Shown piece after piece: positions 1-9,420 of a stretch of DNA of 64,000 bases. The notes under the pieces are model-generated. The model was given only the letters and a program-made list of their open reading frames with translations, did not search any database and was not told the origin of the DNA. Position numbers and translations under genes: made by a program. This DNA is from Candidatus Epulonipiscium sp. (GTDB taxonomy: Bacteria > Bacillota > Clostridia > Lachnospirales > Defluviitaleaceae): positions 1-64,000 of the forward strand of contig JAAYQR010000026.1 of the NCBI GenBank assembly GCA_012519205.1, written 5' to 3'. Each line of letters starts with the position of its first letter. The stretch's first letter is position 1.

Positions 1-42
1 AAATAAGAACAAACAAGATAAAAAAGATAGGAGGTACATAAT

Positions 43-567
43 ATGTATTTTCAGCAGCCCTTTCCTACATCCTCTCCATATATGTCTACCCAAAATCCTC
101 AAAAAAATATTATGGGGCAAATGCCCCAGACAGAACAAATTCCTCAAATAAGACAAGATATCAAGGGAGCGGAATTAATTGAAGAAGCTATAAGAAGGGA
201 AAAAAAGCTAGTTTATTATGATGAAGTCATTATGCAGGGCTTTGAAAAGGAACAGGATTCAAGAAGAATCCGCCATATTTCCTTTAATCAAAGAAAACAT
301 GAAAAGATGTTTGGTGAAATTTATCAGGGAATGACAGGAAAAAGGTCATCCTGTGACATAAAAGAACCAAGTTTTCAAAAATCTTTAAATGAAATTATAG
401 AAGAAAGAATATTTTTAGGATTTGAATCTATTGAGCTATATCGAAAGATTTATTTTTCTGTTATTCCCGTAGAATGGAAGCAAATGATGTATGAAATAAT
501 TGGAGACGAGCAAAACGATATAATAAAGTATTTGCATTATTTAACAAAGTTTAAAAGTCAAAATTAA
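43..567 (+). CDS. Ferritin-like domain protein with Gln/Pro/Met-rich N-terminus
   Basis: The 174-residue product has no signal peptide. Residues 1-40 are rich in Pro, Gln and Met. The rest is predicted to be helical and contains charged pairs such as RKHEKMF (near residue 90) and DEQNDII (near residue 155), which look like the metal-ligand helices of rubrerythrin/ferritin-like proteins. The ATG at 43 has a good ribosome site (ATAGGAGGT) 9 bases upstream. A hairpin terminator follows the stop directly, so the gene ends its transcript. The ferritin-like call rests on helix pattern and general resemblance to clostridial proteins of this size. The exact ligands cannot be confirmed by eye. Role unknown; an oxidative-stress or spore-coat-associated function would be speculation. 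Confidence 0.55.
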   Translation: MYFQQPFPTSSPYMSTQNPQKNIMGQMPQTEQIPQIRQDIKGAELIEEAIRREKKLVYYDEVIMQGFEKEQDSRRIRHISFNQRKHEKMFGEIYQGMTGKRSSCDIKEPSFQKSLNEIIEERIFLGFESIELYRKIYFSVIPVEWKQMMYEIIGDEQNDIIKYLHYLTKFKSQN

Positions 568-597
568 AGGGCATTTATAGATGCCCTTTAATTTTTT
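565..597 (+). terminator. Rho-independent terminator after the ferritin-like gene
   Basis: Perfect 10-bp stem (565-574 with 581-590), 6-base loop, followed by ATTTTTTAT. The stem overlaps the stop codon of the upstream gene. Confidence 0.85.
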
Positions 598-605
598 ATA
601 AGATG

Positions 606-614
606 TGTTATAAT
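606..614 (+). promoter_or_regulatory. Extended -10 promoter for the HIT gene
   Basis: TGTTATAAT (TGn plus a perfect TATAAT at 609-614) lies 39 bases before the TTG start. No good -35 is visible, as is usual for extended -10 promoters. Confidence 0.55.
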
Positions 615-652
615 ACAGAATATGGAACCAATAATCTAAGGGAGGCAGTAAC

Positions 653-1069
653 TTGAACTTTGATGAGTGCTTATTTTGTAAAATTGCCAACGGAAAAATG
701 TCTTCGGCAACAATTTTTGAAAATGGAGAGTTTAGAGTCATTTTGGATAGATTTCCAGGGAATCGGGGCCATATCCTAATTATGCCCAAGGAACACATAG
801 AAAATATTTATGAAATGGATCCGGATAAGGGAGGAAGACTATTTGCCTTAGCTATCCATATAGCAAAAGCATTAAAAAAAGAACTTAATATGGAGGGGCT
901 AAATATTGTACAAAACAATGGAAAATTGGCAGGACAAACAATATTTCACTTTCACCTTCATATAATTCCTAGATATAAAGGCGATACAGTTAATATCGGA
1001 TGGAAAGCAACGGAGCCTACAGAAAAGGAACTAGATAATTTAGCCGAAATCATATATAAATCCTTATAG
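653..1069 (+). CDS. HIT family protein (histidine triad nucleotide hydrolase)
   Basis: The 138-residue cytosolic protein is complete for the HIT family. It opens with CLFCKIANGK and carries the histidine triad HFHLHII with His99, His101 and His103 in the nucleotide-binding site. Family members hydrolyse nucleoside phosphoramidates or dinucleoside polyphosphates; the physiological substrate cannot be read from sequence. Translation starts at TTG 653 after GGGAGG (640-645), and no ATG fits the conserved N-terminus. It has its own extended -10 promoter and is flanked by unrelated genes, so it is probably monocistronic. Confidence 0.93.
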   Translation: MNFDECLFCKIANGKMSSATIFENGEFRVILDRFPGNRGHILIMPKEHIENIYEMDPDKGGRLFALAIHIAKALKKELNMEGLNIVQNNGKLAGQTIFHFHLHIIPRYKGDTVNIGWKATEPTEKELDNLAEIIYKSL

Positions 1070-1217
1070 GAGGCTTTTTAAAGAGAAATATAATAATAAG
1101 GGCATATATGGAAGGTTTCAAGGGTTTTCCCTATGAAAATGAAAACAGGTTTATTTCTTCATCCATCTGTTCCCTATTTTTTGTTTGATATACTTTTTAA
1201 ACCCTCTTGAAAAAGTA

Positions 1218-1246
1218 TTGTTATTATGTTATCTTTAAAGTATAAT
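1218..1246 (+). promoter_or_regulatory. Sigma-A promoter for the ROK regulator gene
   Basis: TTGTTA (1218-1223), 17-base spacer, TATAAT (1241-1246). The predicted transcript begins just before the hairpin at 1264-1294. The upstream stretch 1070-1217 shows no other recognisable feature. Confidence 0.6.
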
Positions 1247-1263
1247 CTATTGAGCATACTATG

Positions 1264-1294
1264 TGTAAGGGCAGGCATGGAAACCTGCCCTACA
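1264..1294. repeat. Palindromic GGGCAGG hairpin in the 5' leader
   Basis: Arms 1264-1275 and 1284-1294 pair over 11 bp with one bulged A around the loop CATGGAAA. The core GGGCAGG/CCTGCCC is GC-rich against its AT-rich surroundings. It resembles the short palindromic repeats scattered in many clostridial genomes. A degenerate related string occurs at 30976-31010. It lies between the promoter and the start of the ROK gene, so it would be transcribed. Confidence 0.55.
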
Positions 1295-1342
1295 TATATA
1301 ATATACTTTATAATAGGATATAAAAAATTGCAGGGTGATATA

Positions 1343-2518
1343 ATGATAAAAATAGACATAGTAGACCAGGAAATCATAAAAGATTCCAATCGTAAAAAGA
1401 TAGTGCAGCTTTTATATAAAAAAAAGGAACTTACCAAGCAAGATATTTCTAAGGAACTAGAAATAAGTATTCCAACCGTTACCAGCAATATAAATGCCTT
1501 AATTAAAGAAGGTATTGTTGAAGAAGCTGGGATGGCAGAATCTACAGGGGGGAGGAAGCCAATTATTATAAGATTTCTTCCTAATTCCAGATATGCCTTT
1601 GGAGTTGACTTTTCCTTAGAGATAATTCGTATAGCCTTAACAAACTTGAATTCAGAAATTATATATGAAACATCCATGGATATTAAGGGATTTTATAATA
1701 TTGATGAAGCAATTAGAAAAATTGAAATGGAAATTAAACATATATTAAATGAAAAAAAGATTTCTATTGATAAAGTTCTAGGAATTGGTTTTTCCCTTCC
1801 AGGTACAGTTAATGAAGAAGACATGGTACTTGAAATGGCCCCGAATCTAAAAATCAAAAATATAGTCTTTAAAGAGTTTACAGATATCCTAAAGCTTCCA
1901 GTATATATTGAAAACGAGGCAAATGCTGCAGCCTTTGCAGAACTTACCTTAGGTATTGCTAAGGAGATGAGAAACTTAGCATATATTTCTATTACAGAGG
2001 GAATAGGAACAGGAATAGTTATCCAAGATTACTTATATAAAGGAAAAAATAAAAGAGCTGGGGAATTTGGTCATATGACCATAGTAGCCGATGGCAAACC
2101 CTGTAATTGTGGGAAAAAGGGTTGCTGGGAATTATATGCTTCCGATAGGGCTTTGATAGAGGGCTATTGTAGTAGAGCAAATCAAAAAAAAGTTTCATTA
2201 AAAGACTTTTTCTATAAATTAAAATGTGAGGATCCTATAGCAAAGGAAGCATGGGAAAGTTATTTGGATTATTTAGCCATAGGAATACAAAACATTATTC
2301 TGCTCTTAGATCCCCATTATGTGGTAATCGGAGGGAAAATAGGACAATACCCTGGAATCCTAGAATCCCTAAAGGAAAAGGTATTTATACAAAATACCTT
2401 TTACAATGAAAATGATATAAAAATATTAATATCGACCTTAAAAGAAAATGCATCAATCCTAGGGGCTGCCCTTTTGCCCATGCAAAAGTTGTTTTTTATT
2501 AAAAGAAAAATAATTTAA
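1343..2518 (+). CDS. ROK family transcriptional regulator (XylR/NagC-like)
   Basis: A 391-residue regulator. The N-terminal winged helix (about 10-70) includes TKQDISKELEISIPTVTSN, and the C-terminal ROK sugar-binding domain (about 80-380) contains the zinc motif CNCGKKGCWE. The open frame extends upstream to 1226, but that part would translate the leader hairpin. ATG 1343 starts at the conserved N-terminus and has CAGGGTG upstream, so I use it. ROK repressors of this layout often control xylose or other sugar genes. It stands just before the xylan locus, on the same strand, and could regulate it; no canonical XylR operator was seen. The effector sugar is not deducible. Confidence 0.9.
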   Translation: MIKIDIVDQEIIKDSNRKKIVQLLYKKKELTKQDISKELEISIPTVTSNINALIKEGIVEEAGMAESTGGRKPIIIRFLPNSRYAFGVDFSLEIIRIALTNLNSEIIYETSMDIKGFYNIDEAIRKIEMEIKHILNEKKISIDKVLGIGFSLPGTVNEEDMVLEMAPNLKIKNIVFKEFTDILKLPVYIENEANAAAFAELTLGIAKEMRNLAYISITEGIGTGIVIQDYLYKGKNKRAGEFGHMTIVADGKPCNCGKKGCWELYASDRALIEGYCSRANQKKVSLKDFFYKLKCEDPIAKEAWESYLDYLAIGIQNIILLLDPHYVVIGGKIGQYPGILESLKEKVFIQNTFYNENDIKILISTLKENASILGAALLPMQKLFFIKRKII

Positions 2519-2541
2519 ACTTTGGAATTGAAAATGTATAG

Positions 2542-2590
2542 ACCGCATTGATATACTAAAACTATAATCAATAGCGGTTTTGTGCTTTTT
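2542..2590 (+). terminator. Hairpin with T-rich tail between the ROK gene and the response regulator
   Basis: ACCGCATTGAT (2542-2552) pairs with 2567-2578 with one bulge, followed by TTTTGTGCTTTTT. It probably separates the ROK transcript from the downstream two-component genes. Confidence 0.55.
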
Positions 2591-2603
2591 AAAGGAGGTC
2601 ACT

Positions 2604-4187
2604 ATGTTTAAAGTTTTATTAGTGGACGATGAACCTTTGGTTCTTGAAGGATTAAAAACTATGATTGATTGGGAAAAATTTGATTTTAGCATATGTTTAG
2701 AAGCCACTAACGGTGAAGATGCCTTAGAAATTATAAGGGAGGTAAATCCTCATCTAGTTGTAACAGATATTAATATGCCGATTATTGATGGACTTAGGCT
2801 TATAAAGGAAGCAAACGAAATCCCTAACTTAAGAACGAAATTTGTCATTTTAAGCGGATATAGTGATTTTGAATATGCTAAAGCTGCCATGTATTATGGT
2901 GTGAACCATTATATTCTAAAACCTATTGATGTAGATGAAATAGAAGAAATTCTAGAAAAGTTAAATAATGAATTTAAATCCTATAGATTGACCCAAGAGG
3001 CCAATGAAGAGGCAATAGCATTTATCACTGAAAACACAATCAACCGAATTACCAATGGAGAAGGTAATGAAGGTTTATTTAAAAAAGCCGAGATTTTATT
3101 AAATATAAAAAAGGGTATCCATCTTAGATATATTTTATTGGAAATAGACGATTTTAATAAGTGGATGAATGATTTAGATGATAGAGAAATTAAACAAGGA
3201 AAAGATAAGATTAAAGGAATGATAAAAGAGATATATATGAAAAACTATGACTTTGGGGAGCTTTTGTATATATATGAAAAAGACATGGAACAATTAGGTA
3301 TCATCATTTTAGATAAAACAAAAGATGATAGTGATTTAAAGAAATTCCTAAGGGAAATAAGGCAAAAACTTATGGATGTATATGGGATTAGTATTTTGTT
3401 CTTCATAAGTAATTTAGGAAAAGGCATAGAAACCTTAAGAAATATTTATAACGAGGCTAATGAAACAAGAAACTATCGTTTTTTTAATAGGACTAAAAGC
3501 ATTCTATTTTACAAAGATATTAAAAAATCATATGGAGATTATGAGTTTAATAGGGAAGATTTGAATATTATACTAGAGTGCATCTATGACAATAAGAAAG
3601 AAGATATCAAAAATGGTGTAAGACATATTTTTAATAAATTTTATAATCAAAAAACAGATATAGGAATAATAGAATCTTATATCACATTCCTAAAGGTTGA
3701 AATGTTAAAAAAGATTTATGAGTACAACGGGGATGCAGAGGAATTTACTCAAAACCTTTTAAACATAAAAATAGACATAAAAAAAGATTGTTTTATAGAT
3801 ATCATAGAAATAACAATTAGGCTATGTCTCTATGGGGCAGAATATATTTCACATTCAAGGACTAAAGATTCATCCAATATAATTTATGAAATTAAAAAAT
3901 ATATTCAAGAAAATTACCCAAAAAACTTAAAGCTACGGGAGATATCAGAAAAGTTTTATATGAATCCTATGTATTTAGGACAATTGTTTAAAAAAAGCAC
4001 GGGCATGTACTTTAATGAGTATCTCCACCATATAAGAATAAAAGAAGCAAAGCGGTTGTTACAAACAACTGATATGAAGATTTCAGATATTGCAAGGACC
4101 ATCGGATACAAGGATGCAGAGTATTTTTCGAACAAGTTTAAAAGTTATACTCAGGTTGTACCCTCCGCGTATAAAAATCTGAAGTGA
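2604..4187 (+). CDS. YesN-type response regulator, AraC-family output (first copy)
   Basis: A 527-residue protein. The receiver domain (1-120) has acidic residues Asp8 and Asp9, phospho-acceptor Asp55 in VVTDINMP, and the conserved Lys of YILKPID. A long middle region of no clear family follows. Residues about 425-527 form an AraC-type double helix-turn-helix (LREISEKFYMNPMYLGQLF, then ISDIARTIGYKDAEYFSNKF). ATG 2604 is preceded by AAAGGAGGT; the frame opens 8 codons earlier without a site. The stop is 10 bases before the sensor kinase, so the two are co-transcribed. In Paenibacillus and Bacillus such YesN regulators activate adjacent oligosaccharide ABC importers, here most likely the xylan-fragment importer. 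Confidence 0.92.
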   Translation: MFKVLLVDDEPLVLEGLKTMIDWEKFDFSICLEATNGEDALEIIREVNPHLVVTDINMPIIDGLRLIKEANEIPNLRTKFVILSGYSDFEYAKAAMYYGVNHYILKPIDVDEIEEILEKLNNEFKSYRLTQEANEEAIAFITENTINRITNGEGNEGLFKKAEILLNIKKGIHLRYILLEIDDFNKWMNDLDDREIKQGKDKIKGMIKEIYMKNYDFGELLYIYEKDMEQLGIIILDKTKDDSDLKKFLREIRQKLMDVYGISILFFISNLGKGIETLRNIYNEANETRNYRFFNRTKSILFYKDIKKSYGDYEFNREDLNIILECIYDNKKEDIKNGVRHIFNKFYNQKTDIGIIESYITFLKVEMLKKIYEYNGDAEEFTQNLLNIKIDIKKDCFIDIIEITIRLCLYGAEYISHSRTKDSSNIIYEIKKYIQENYPKNLKLREISEKFYMNPMYLGQLFKKSTGMYFNEYLHHIRIKEAKRLLQTTDMKISDIARTIGYKDAEYFSNKFKSYTQVVPSAYKNLK

Positions 4188-4197
4188 GTGATAATTA

Positions 4198-6006
4198 ATG
4201 AAAAGACATAAAAAGATATTTGATGTTGTAAATAATATTCCCCTTAATAAGAAGCTTTTTCTAATATACATGGTTTGTGTGTTAATACCTATTATTATCA
4301 CCAATGGCTTTTTCCTAAATTCCGTAAGAGCCTATGTACAGGAAAGAGAAAACCAAAACCTTAAAATCTCATTAAACAGATCCTCTAATGAGATAGAAGA
4401 CATTTTAAGAGCAGGTATGGACATTAGCCAAACTATTTCCATGGATCAATCTTTACATGAGCTATTAAATAATAGATATGAAAGCGATACGGAATATTAT
4501 CTTTCTTTCTATAGATATATGCGAGATAGGGTGGATTTATATATGCTTGTTAATAGGGATATAGAAGATATAAAAGTATACACTTTTAATCCAACTATTA
4601 TCAGCGGAAGAAATTATTTTTATGTTAGTGAAGAAATAAGAAATGAAGAATGGTATAAAAAAATATATGAAGAAGATCAAGATATGTTTGTATATCCATA
4701 CAAGTCCTCCTTACCTCAATACCCTAATAGTATTGCTTCTGCTATAAGTATTTTTAAGAAATTGAATATCTATTCCTTTTATTCGGAAGATAGAAACATA
4801 ATACGACTGGACATCAATATGAATAGTATCCATGACATAATGGAGAGAGAAAGAGAATATATGGATTTAATCTTGGTCGATAATTTGGGTAGAATTATCT
4901 GCTCCACCGGAAAATATGAGGAGGACTTGGTAAACTTTAAAAACTTTGATGAAATTACCTTTGGTAAAGATAAACAACTTATGCGTAAAAGTTTTGAAAA
5001 GAATCTAGTAAGCGACTGGGAAATCATAGGAGTCATAGACACCACCATTTTAAATAAGGAAATTAACTCTGCCAGGGGGTACATATTTATTTTAATGATT
5101 ATTACCACCTTGGTATCTAGTTCGCTTCTTATAATTCTTCTTAGATCTTATAACTATAGAGTTATGAATTTATCAAAGCATATGCTAAAAGTAAAGGAAA
5201 AACATTTTGATAATATCAAGACCATAGAAATAAATGAAGGAAAGGATGAGATAGGGGATTTAATCAGAAGTTTTAATGTTATGGCTTCGAAAATCAATTC
5301 CCTTATTAATGATGTTTATAAATTACAACTTCAAAAAAAGGATACTGACTTAGAGAGGGTTAAGGCAGAACTTAATTTCCTTCAGGGACAGATAAATCCC
5401 CATTTTCTCTTTAATACCTTAAATGCTATTATGGTTGTATGTGTAAAAAATAATTATACAAATGTAGTAGAAATTATAAAATATTTATCTAAAATAATTA
5501 GAAGACTCTTAAGCTGGAAAGAGGATATGATTACTATAGAAGAAGAGATAAATTTTACGGAGATGTATCTTAAAATAGAAAAATTTAGATTTGGGGAGCA
5601 GTTCGGATATGATTTTATCATAGAGGAACATACTATGGACTATAAGGTGCCTAAAATGAGCATCCAAACCATTGTAGAAAATGCCTGTAAACATGGTTTG
5701 CAGGCAATAAAGGGAAAAAGAAAAGTAACAGTAACAGTTAAAACAAATCCCGAGTATTTAATCATTGCAGTAAAGGACAATGGGCAAGGCATCGAAAGTT
5801 ATCGATTAAAAGATATCATTGAAAATATGAAAAACAACAATTCTATTAACAATATAGGTATTTCTAATGTATACAGAAGATTAAAGCTTAGCTATGGTGA
5901 AGAAGCCGAACTAAAAATAGATAGTAGTTTAGAAGGGGGAACAAAGGTTTCTCTTATGATTCCTATTCCTAAACTATCCAGGGAAGGAGATAATATGGAT
6001 GTATAA
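4198..6006 (+). CDS. YesM-type sensor histidine kinase
   Basis: A 602-residue membrane kinase. One membrane segment lies near residues 20-40, then an extracellular sensing region to about 290, and a second membrane segment near 295-315. HAMP follows (about 320-375), then the His_kinase domain with QINPHFLFNTLNAI (phospho-accepting His402) and a HATPase_c domain with ENACKHG and DNGQGI. It lies between two YesN-type regulators and overlaps the second by 8 bases, so one sensor probably serves both. It presumably senses extracellular xylo-oligosaccharide or the loaded solute-binding protein; this comes from gene context only. Confidence 0.93.
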   Translation: MKRHKKIFDVVNNIPLNKKLFLIYMVCVLIPIIITNGFFLNSVRAYVQERENQNLKISLNRSSNEIEDILRAGMDISQTISMDQSLHELLNNRYESDTEYYLSFYRYMRDRVDLYMLVNRDIEDIKVYTFNPTIISGRNYFYVSEEIRNEEWYKKIYEEDQDMFVYPYKSSLPQYPNSIASAISIFKKLNIYSFYSEDRNIIRLDINMNSIHDIMEREREYMDLILVDNLGRIICSTGKYEEDLVNFKNFDEITFGKDKQLMRKSFEKNLVSDWEIIGVIDTTILNKEINSARGYIFILMIITTLVSSSLLIILLRSYNYRVMNLSKHMLKVKEKHFDNIKTIEINEGKDEIGDLIRSFNVMASKINSLINDVYKLQLQKKDTDLERVKAELNFLQGQINPHFLFNTLNAIMVVCVKNNYTNVVEIIKYLSKIIRRLLSWKEDMITIEEEINFTEMYLKIEKFRFGEQFGYDFIIEEHTMDYKVPKMSIQTIVENACKHGLQAIKGKRKVTVTVKTNPEYLIIAVKDNGQGIESYRLKDIIENMKNNNSINNIGISNVYRRLKLSYGEEAELKIDSSLEGGTKVSLMIPIPKLSREGDNMDV

Positions 6007-7516
6007 GGTTTTATTGGTAGATGATGAACCGGCAGCATTGGAAGGTATGGAAATAATGATTCCTTGGAAGGAATGGGGTTTTACGATTTGTGGTAGATGC
6101 AGCAACGGGAAAGAAGCAATAAATGAAATTAAAAAAACAGCCCCCCATGTAGTGGTTACGGATATAAAAATGCCTGTTATGGATGGATTAAAACTTATTG
6201 AATATATAAGGAAAAATATAAGTGACCCTATAGTAATTATTGTCATCAGCGCCTATAGTGAATTTGAGTATGCAAAAAAAGCCATGGAATACGGGGTTAA
6301 ATATTATTTATTAAAGCCAATTATAGAAGAAGAAACACTTGGGATTCTAAAAGAAATAAATAAAGAATTAGAAAAAAGACTAGGGATAAAAGATATAGAA
6401 AAAGATTTTGATTATCAAATATCTGCAAATATCATTTCAAAACTTACCAAGGGGAAATATGTAGAGGAGGCTCTAAAAAACAAACTTCAACAAGAGTACA
6501 AGTCCAAGGCTTGGTATTATATCCATATAGAGACAGGGACAAAGAATATCTCTAAAATAATAGAAATAGCAGACAAGCAGAAAAAAACTAAAAAATATAT
6601 ATTCATCGTAAATATTGCTCCTACAAGTTTAGGTATTGTTATGGGGACAGAAAATAAGGAAGAGGTTTATACCTTTACAAAAAAACTCCTTAAAGATGTT
6701 TTAGATAAAGATAAATTTGGGGTATATATTAGTATTGGAAATGAAGTTTTAGATATATTAGAAATAAGGCGAGCCTATACCTTGGCTATGAAGGCTATAG
6801 AATTTAAACCTTTTATGAAAAGCTCAGGAATATTAACTTATGAAGAGATTAAAGATAAAATGATAACCTACGAATTTGAAAGAATCTTATATGTTGAAAC
6901 CCTTTTTGAGGCCCTAAGAAACCTAGACTATGAAAAGGTAGATAGGATTATTAACAAGGTTGAAGAAGAATTCTATAATAAACTCATATCTCCAGAAATT
7001 TTCAAGATGTTTGTTATAAATGTCTTATATCAGGGAATGCGGTTAATGAGGGAGGATGAGGAAAATTATAAACTTTTCCTTAGCAAATATGATGTAGAGG
7101 GACTTTCAAAAAGTCATTTAACTATAAGGGAAATGAAACAGATTCTTATAGATTATTCTATAAATATTATGAATCATATGGATAACCTAAGAGACAAAAA
7201 AGCTAAAGGAGTACTATATGATATAGAAGGGTATATAAAGAGCCATTTTTATGAAAGAATAACCCTTAAAGAAATTGCTAAAAAATTCTACATTAACCCT
7301 GTTTATCTTGGGCAAGTTTTTTCGAAGACCTATGGCATGAGTTTTAATGAATACATTCATAAATTAAGAATAGAAGAAGCAAAACAGCTACTAGAAAATA
7401 CAGATATGAAACTAAATGAGATAGCCCAACATCTAGGATACTCTAATTACAGTAGGTTTATCAATAAATTTGAGTCATACCTAAAAGTTAAACCTTCAGA
7501 CTACAATGAAAGATAA
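5999..7516 (+). CDS. YesN-type response regulator, AraC-family output (second copy)
   Basis: A 505-residue paralogue of the first regulator with the same layout. The receiver domain has Asp8, Asp9 and phospho-acceptor Asp55 (VVTDIKMP); a divergent linker follows; the C-terminal AraC double helix-turn-helix contains LKEIAKKFYINPVYLGQVF and LNEIAQHLGYSNYSRFINKF. ATG 5999 overlaps the end of the kinase gene and uses GGGAAGGAGA upstream, implying translational coupling. It lies immediately upstream of the importer lipoprotein gene, making it the likeliest direct activator of the importer. Two regulators around one kinase is less common than a single YesMN pair. Confidence 0.92.
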   Translation: MYKVLLVDDEPAALEGMEIMIPWKEWGFTICGRCSNGKEAINEIKKTAPHVVVTDIKMPVMDGLKLIEYIRKNISDPIVIIVISAYSEFEYAKKAMEYGVKYYLLKPIIEEETLGILKEINKELEKRLGIKDIEKDFDYQISANIISKLTKGKYVEEALKNKLQQEYKSKAWYYIHIETGTKNISKIIEIADKQKKTKKYIFIVNIAPTSLGIVMGTENKEEVYTFTKKLLKDVLDKDKFGVYISIGNEVLDILEIRRAYTLAMKAIEFKPFMKSSGILTYEEIKDKMITYEFERILYVETLFEALRNLDYEKVDRIINKVEEEFYNKLISPEIFKMFVINVLYQGMRLMREDEENYKLFLSKYDVEGLSKSHLTIREMKQILIDYSINIMNHMDNLRDKKAKGVLYDIEGYIKSHFYERITLKEIAKKFYINPVYLGQVFSKTYGMSFNEYIHKLRIEEAKQLLENTDMKLNEIAQHLGYSNYSRFINKFESYLKVKPSDYNER

Positions 7517-7558
7517 TATAATTTTTATAGGGGGTAAAACTTTAATATTGTAAATGGA

Positions 7559-7587
7559 TTGTTCCTCTAATTATTGTACAATAATAA
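7559..7587 (+). promoter_or_regulatory. Possible promoter for the oligosaccharide importer genes
   Basis: TTGTTC (7559-7564), 17-base spacer, TAATAA (7582-7587): a weak match, as expected for an activator-dependent promoter. Downstream, ATTACA (7603-7608) and TGTAAT (7617-7622) form a short inverted repeat in the leader. Confidence 0.35.
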
Positions 7588-7648
7588 TAGTTACAAAGAT
7601 AAATTACATTTATTTTTGTAATAAATCATAAACTAAGGGGGAAGACCA

Positions 7649-9358
7649 ATGAAGCTAAGTTTTAAAAAACTAGCTAGCCTAGCTTTAGTAGTTGTTATGA
7701 GCACAAGTGTTCTTTTATCTGGTTGTGGGAGTAAAAAGGTAGAACAACCTAAAGACACACAAAAAACTGAAAACAACGGAAAACAAACAGAAGAGAAACT
7801 AGAGCCGATAGAACTAGACGTTTATATTAATGCTCCAGGACAACAACCACCTAAAGATAATAAGATATACAAGCTTATTGAGGAAAAATTAGGGGTTAAA
7901 TTTAACTTTGAATTCTTAGTAGGAGATAGCAAACAAAGATTTGGAGTTATGATTGCCAGTGGAGAATACCCTGATGTAATAAATGGAGGAACAGAATTAA
8001 TCAATGCAGGGGCATTTATTCCTCTAGATGACCTCATTAAGGACAATGCTCCAAATCTTTACGAACATTACAAGCCATATTGGGAAAAGATTAAGGACCC
8101 AGATACCGGACAACTTTATATTATGCCAAACTATGGGGCATACAGTGGTGAATACAAACCAAGTTCACACTATGGACCGGCATTCTGGATTCAAAAAGAA
8201 GTATTGGCAGATGCAGGATATCCTGATATTACTACAATAGATACTCTTGATGAATACTTTGATCTTATCGAAAAATATGCTAAAAAATACCCAGAAATCG
8301 ATGGGAAACCAACAATAGGATTTGAAATTATCTCCTATGACTGGAGAAACTTCGGACTTGTTAACCCACCTCAACACTTAGTAGGTAAACCTAATGAAGG
8401 TGGAGTGGTAGTAGACTATGATACAAATGTAGCAGAAATTTTCGCGGATAAAGATTATGCTAAAACTTATTACCAAAAATTAAATGAAATCAATGCCAAA
8501 GGATTATTAGACAGAGAAACCTTTACACAAAACTATGACCAATATCTTGCAAAACTATCCACAGGTCGTGTACTTGGAATGTTTGACCAAGGATGGAACT
8601 TTGGAGATGCTAAAAACTCTCTTATTGAACAAGGTTTAGATAATAGAACTTGGGTTCCTCTACCTGTTGTACTAGATGAAAGCTATGTAGGACAAGATTG
8701 GTATGCTGACAGAAGCGTTGTAAATGTTAACTCAGGATTTGGCATTTCTGTTAGTGCAAAAAATCCAGAAAGAATTATCAAAATGTTCGATACTTTGGTA
8801 ACAGAAGAATGGCAAAAGCTACTTCAATGGGGAGTTGAAGAAGAAGACTATATGGTAGATGAAAATGGTAGATTCTACAGAACTCCTGAACAAAGAGCAA
8901 ATGCAAAAGACCAAACCTGGATACTTCAAAACAAAGCCCAAGCAGTTTGGGAATCCTCTCCTAAACTAGAAGGACTATATAGTGATGGAAATGCTACAGG
9001 GGTTGGGGAACAACCTGAAGAATTCTTTGCTGGTTTATCCGAATATGATAAGGAATTCCTTGAAGCTTATGGTAAGAAGACATGGGGAGAATTCCTAAGA
9101 ACACCACCAGAAAATCCAATTGCATATCCAGCATGGCAAATCAACATCATAGATGGTTCAGAAGCTAAGATTGCATCCACTAAATTAAATGATTTATCTA
9201 TGAAATATTTACCAACTGCTATTTTGGCAGAGCCAGGCAAGTTTGATAATGCTTGGAGTGAATATGTAAATGAAATTAAAAAGCTTAACATTAAATCATA
9301 CGAAGATAGAATCAATGAACAAATCCAGTGGAGATTAGAAAACTGGACCAGCAAATAA
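7649..9358 (+). CDS. ABC transporter solute-binding lipoprotein (LplA-like)
   Basis: The 569-residue precursor begins with a type II signal peptide ending in lipobox LLSGC; Cys26 would be lipidated. A low-complexity Lys/Gln/Glu linker follows, then a family 1 extracellular solute-binding fold. Large size and the following LplB/YtcP-type permeases mark it as an LplA-type oligosaccharide binder. In Paenibacillus xylan-utilisation loci the equivalent proteins bind aldouronates (methylglucuronic acid-branched xylo-oligosaccharides), and the GH67/GH115 genes here support the same substrate. ATG 7649 has AAGGGGGAAG upstream. No ATP-binding subunit is encoded nearby, so a shared MsmX-type ATPase elsewhere is expected. 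Confidence 0.9.
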   Translation: MKLSFKKLASLALVVVMSTSVLLSGCGSKKVEQPKDTQKTENNGKQTEEKLEPIELDVYINAPGQQPPKDNKIYKLIEEKLGVKFNFEFLVGDSKQRFGVMIASGEYPDVINGGTELINAGAFIPLDDLIKDNAPNLYEHYKPYWEKIKDPDTGQLYIMPNYGAYSGEYKPSSHYGPAFWIQKEVLADAGYPDITTIDTLDEYFDLIEKYAKKYPEIDGKPTIGFEIISYDWRNFGLVNPPQHLVGKPNEGGVVVDYDTNVAEIFADKDYAKTYYQKLNEINAKGLLDRETFTQNYDQYLAKLSTGRVLGMFDQGWNFGDAKNSLIEQGLDNRTWVPLPVVLDESYVGQDWYADRSVVNVNSGFGISVSAKNPERIIKMFDTLVTEEWQKLLQWGVEEEDYMVDENGRFYRTPEQRANAKDQTWILQNKAQAVWESSPKLEGLYSDGNATGVGEQPEEFFAGLSEYDKEFLEAYGKKTWGEFLRTPPENPIAYPAWQINIIDGSEAKIASTKLNDLSMKYLPTAILAEPGKFDNAWSEYVNEIKKLNIKSYEDRINEQIQWRLENWTSK

Positions 9359-9368
9359 GAGTTAATAG

Positions 9369-9403
9369 CTGGGCGATGGAGGACCCATCGCCTAGTTTAT
9401 TTT
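9369..9403 (+). terminator. Intercistronic hairpin between binding protein and permeases
   Basis: An 11-bp GC-rich stem with one G-T pair (9369-9379 with 9385-9395) is followed by a T-rich tract. Inside an otherwise continuous operon such hairpins usually act as partial terminators or mRNA stabilisers, giving more binding protein than permease. Confidence 0.7.
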
Positions 9404-9420
9404 AGAAACGGAGGGGTTAT

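Noticed and set aside
1095..1200. Terminator after the HIT gene
   Set aside because: Short inverted matches and a T-run (TATTTTTTG) exist but no stem above 5 bp was found.
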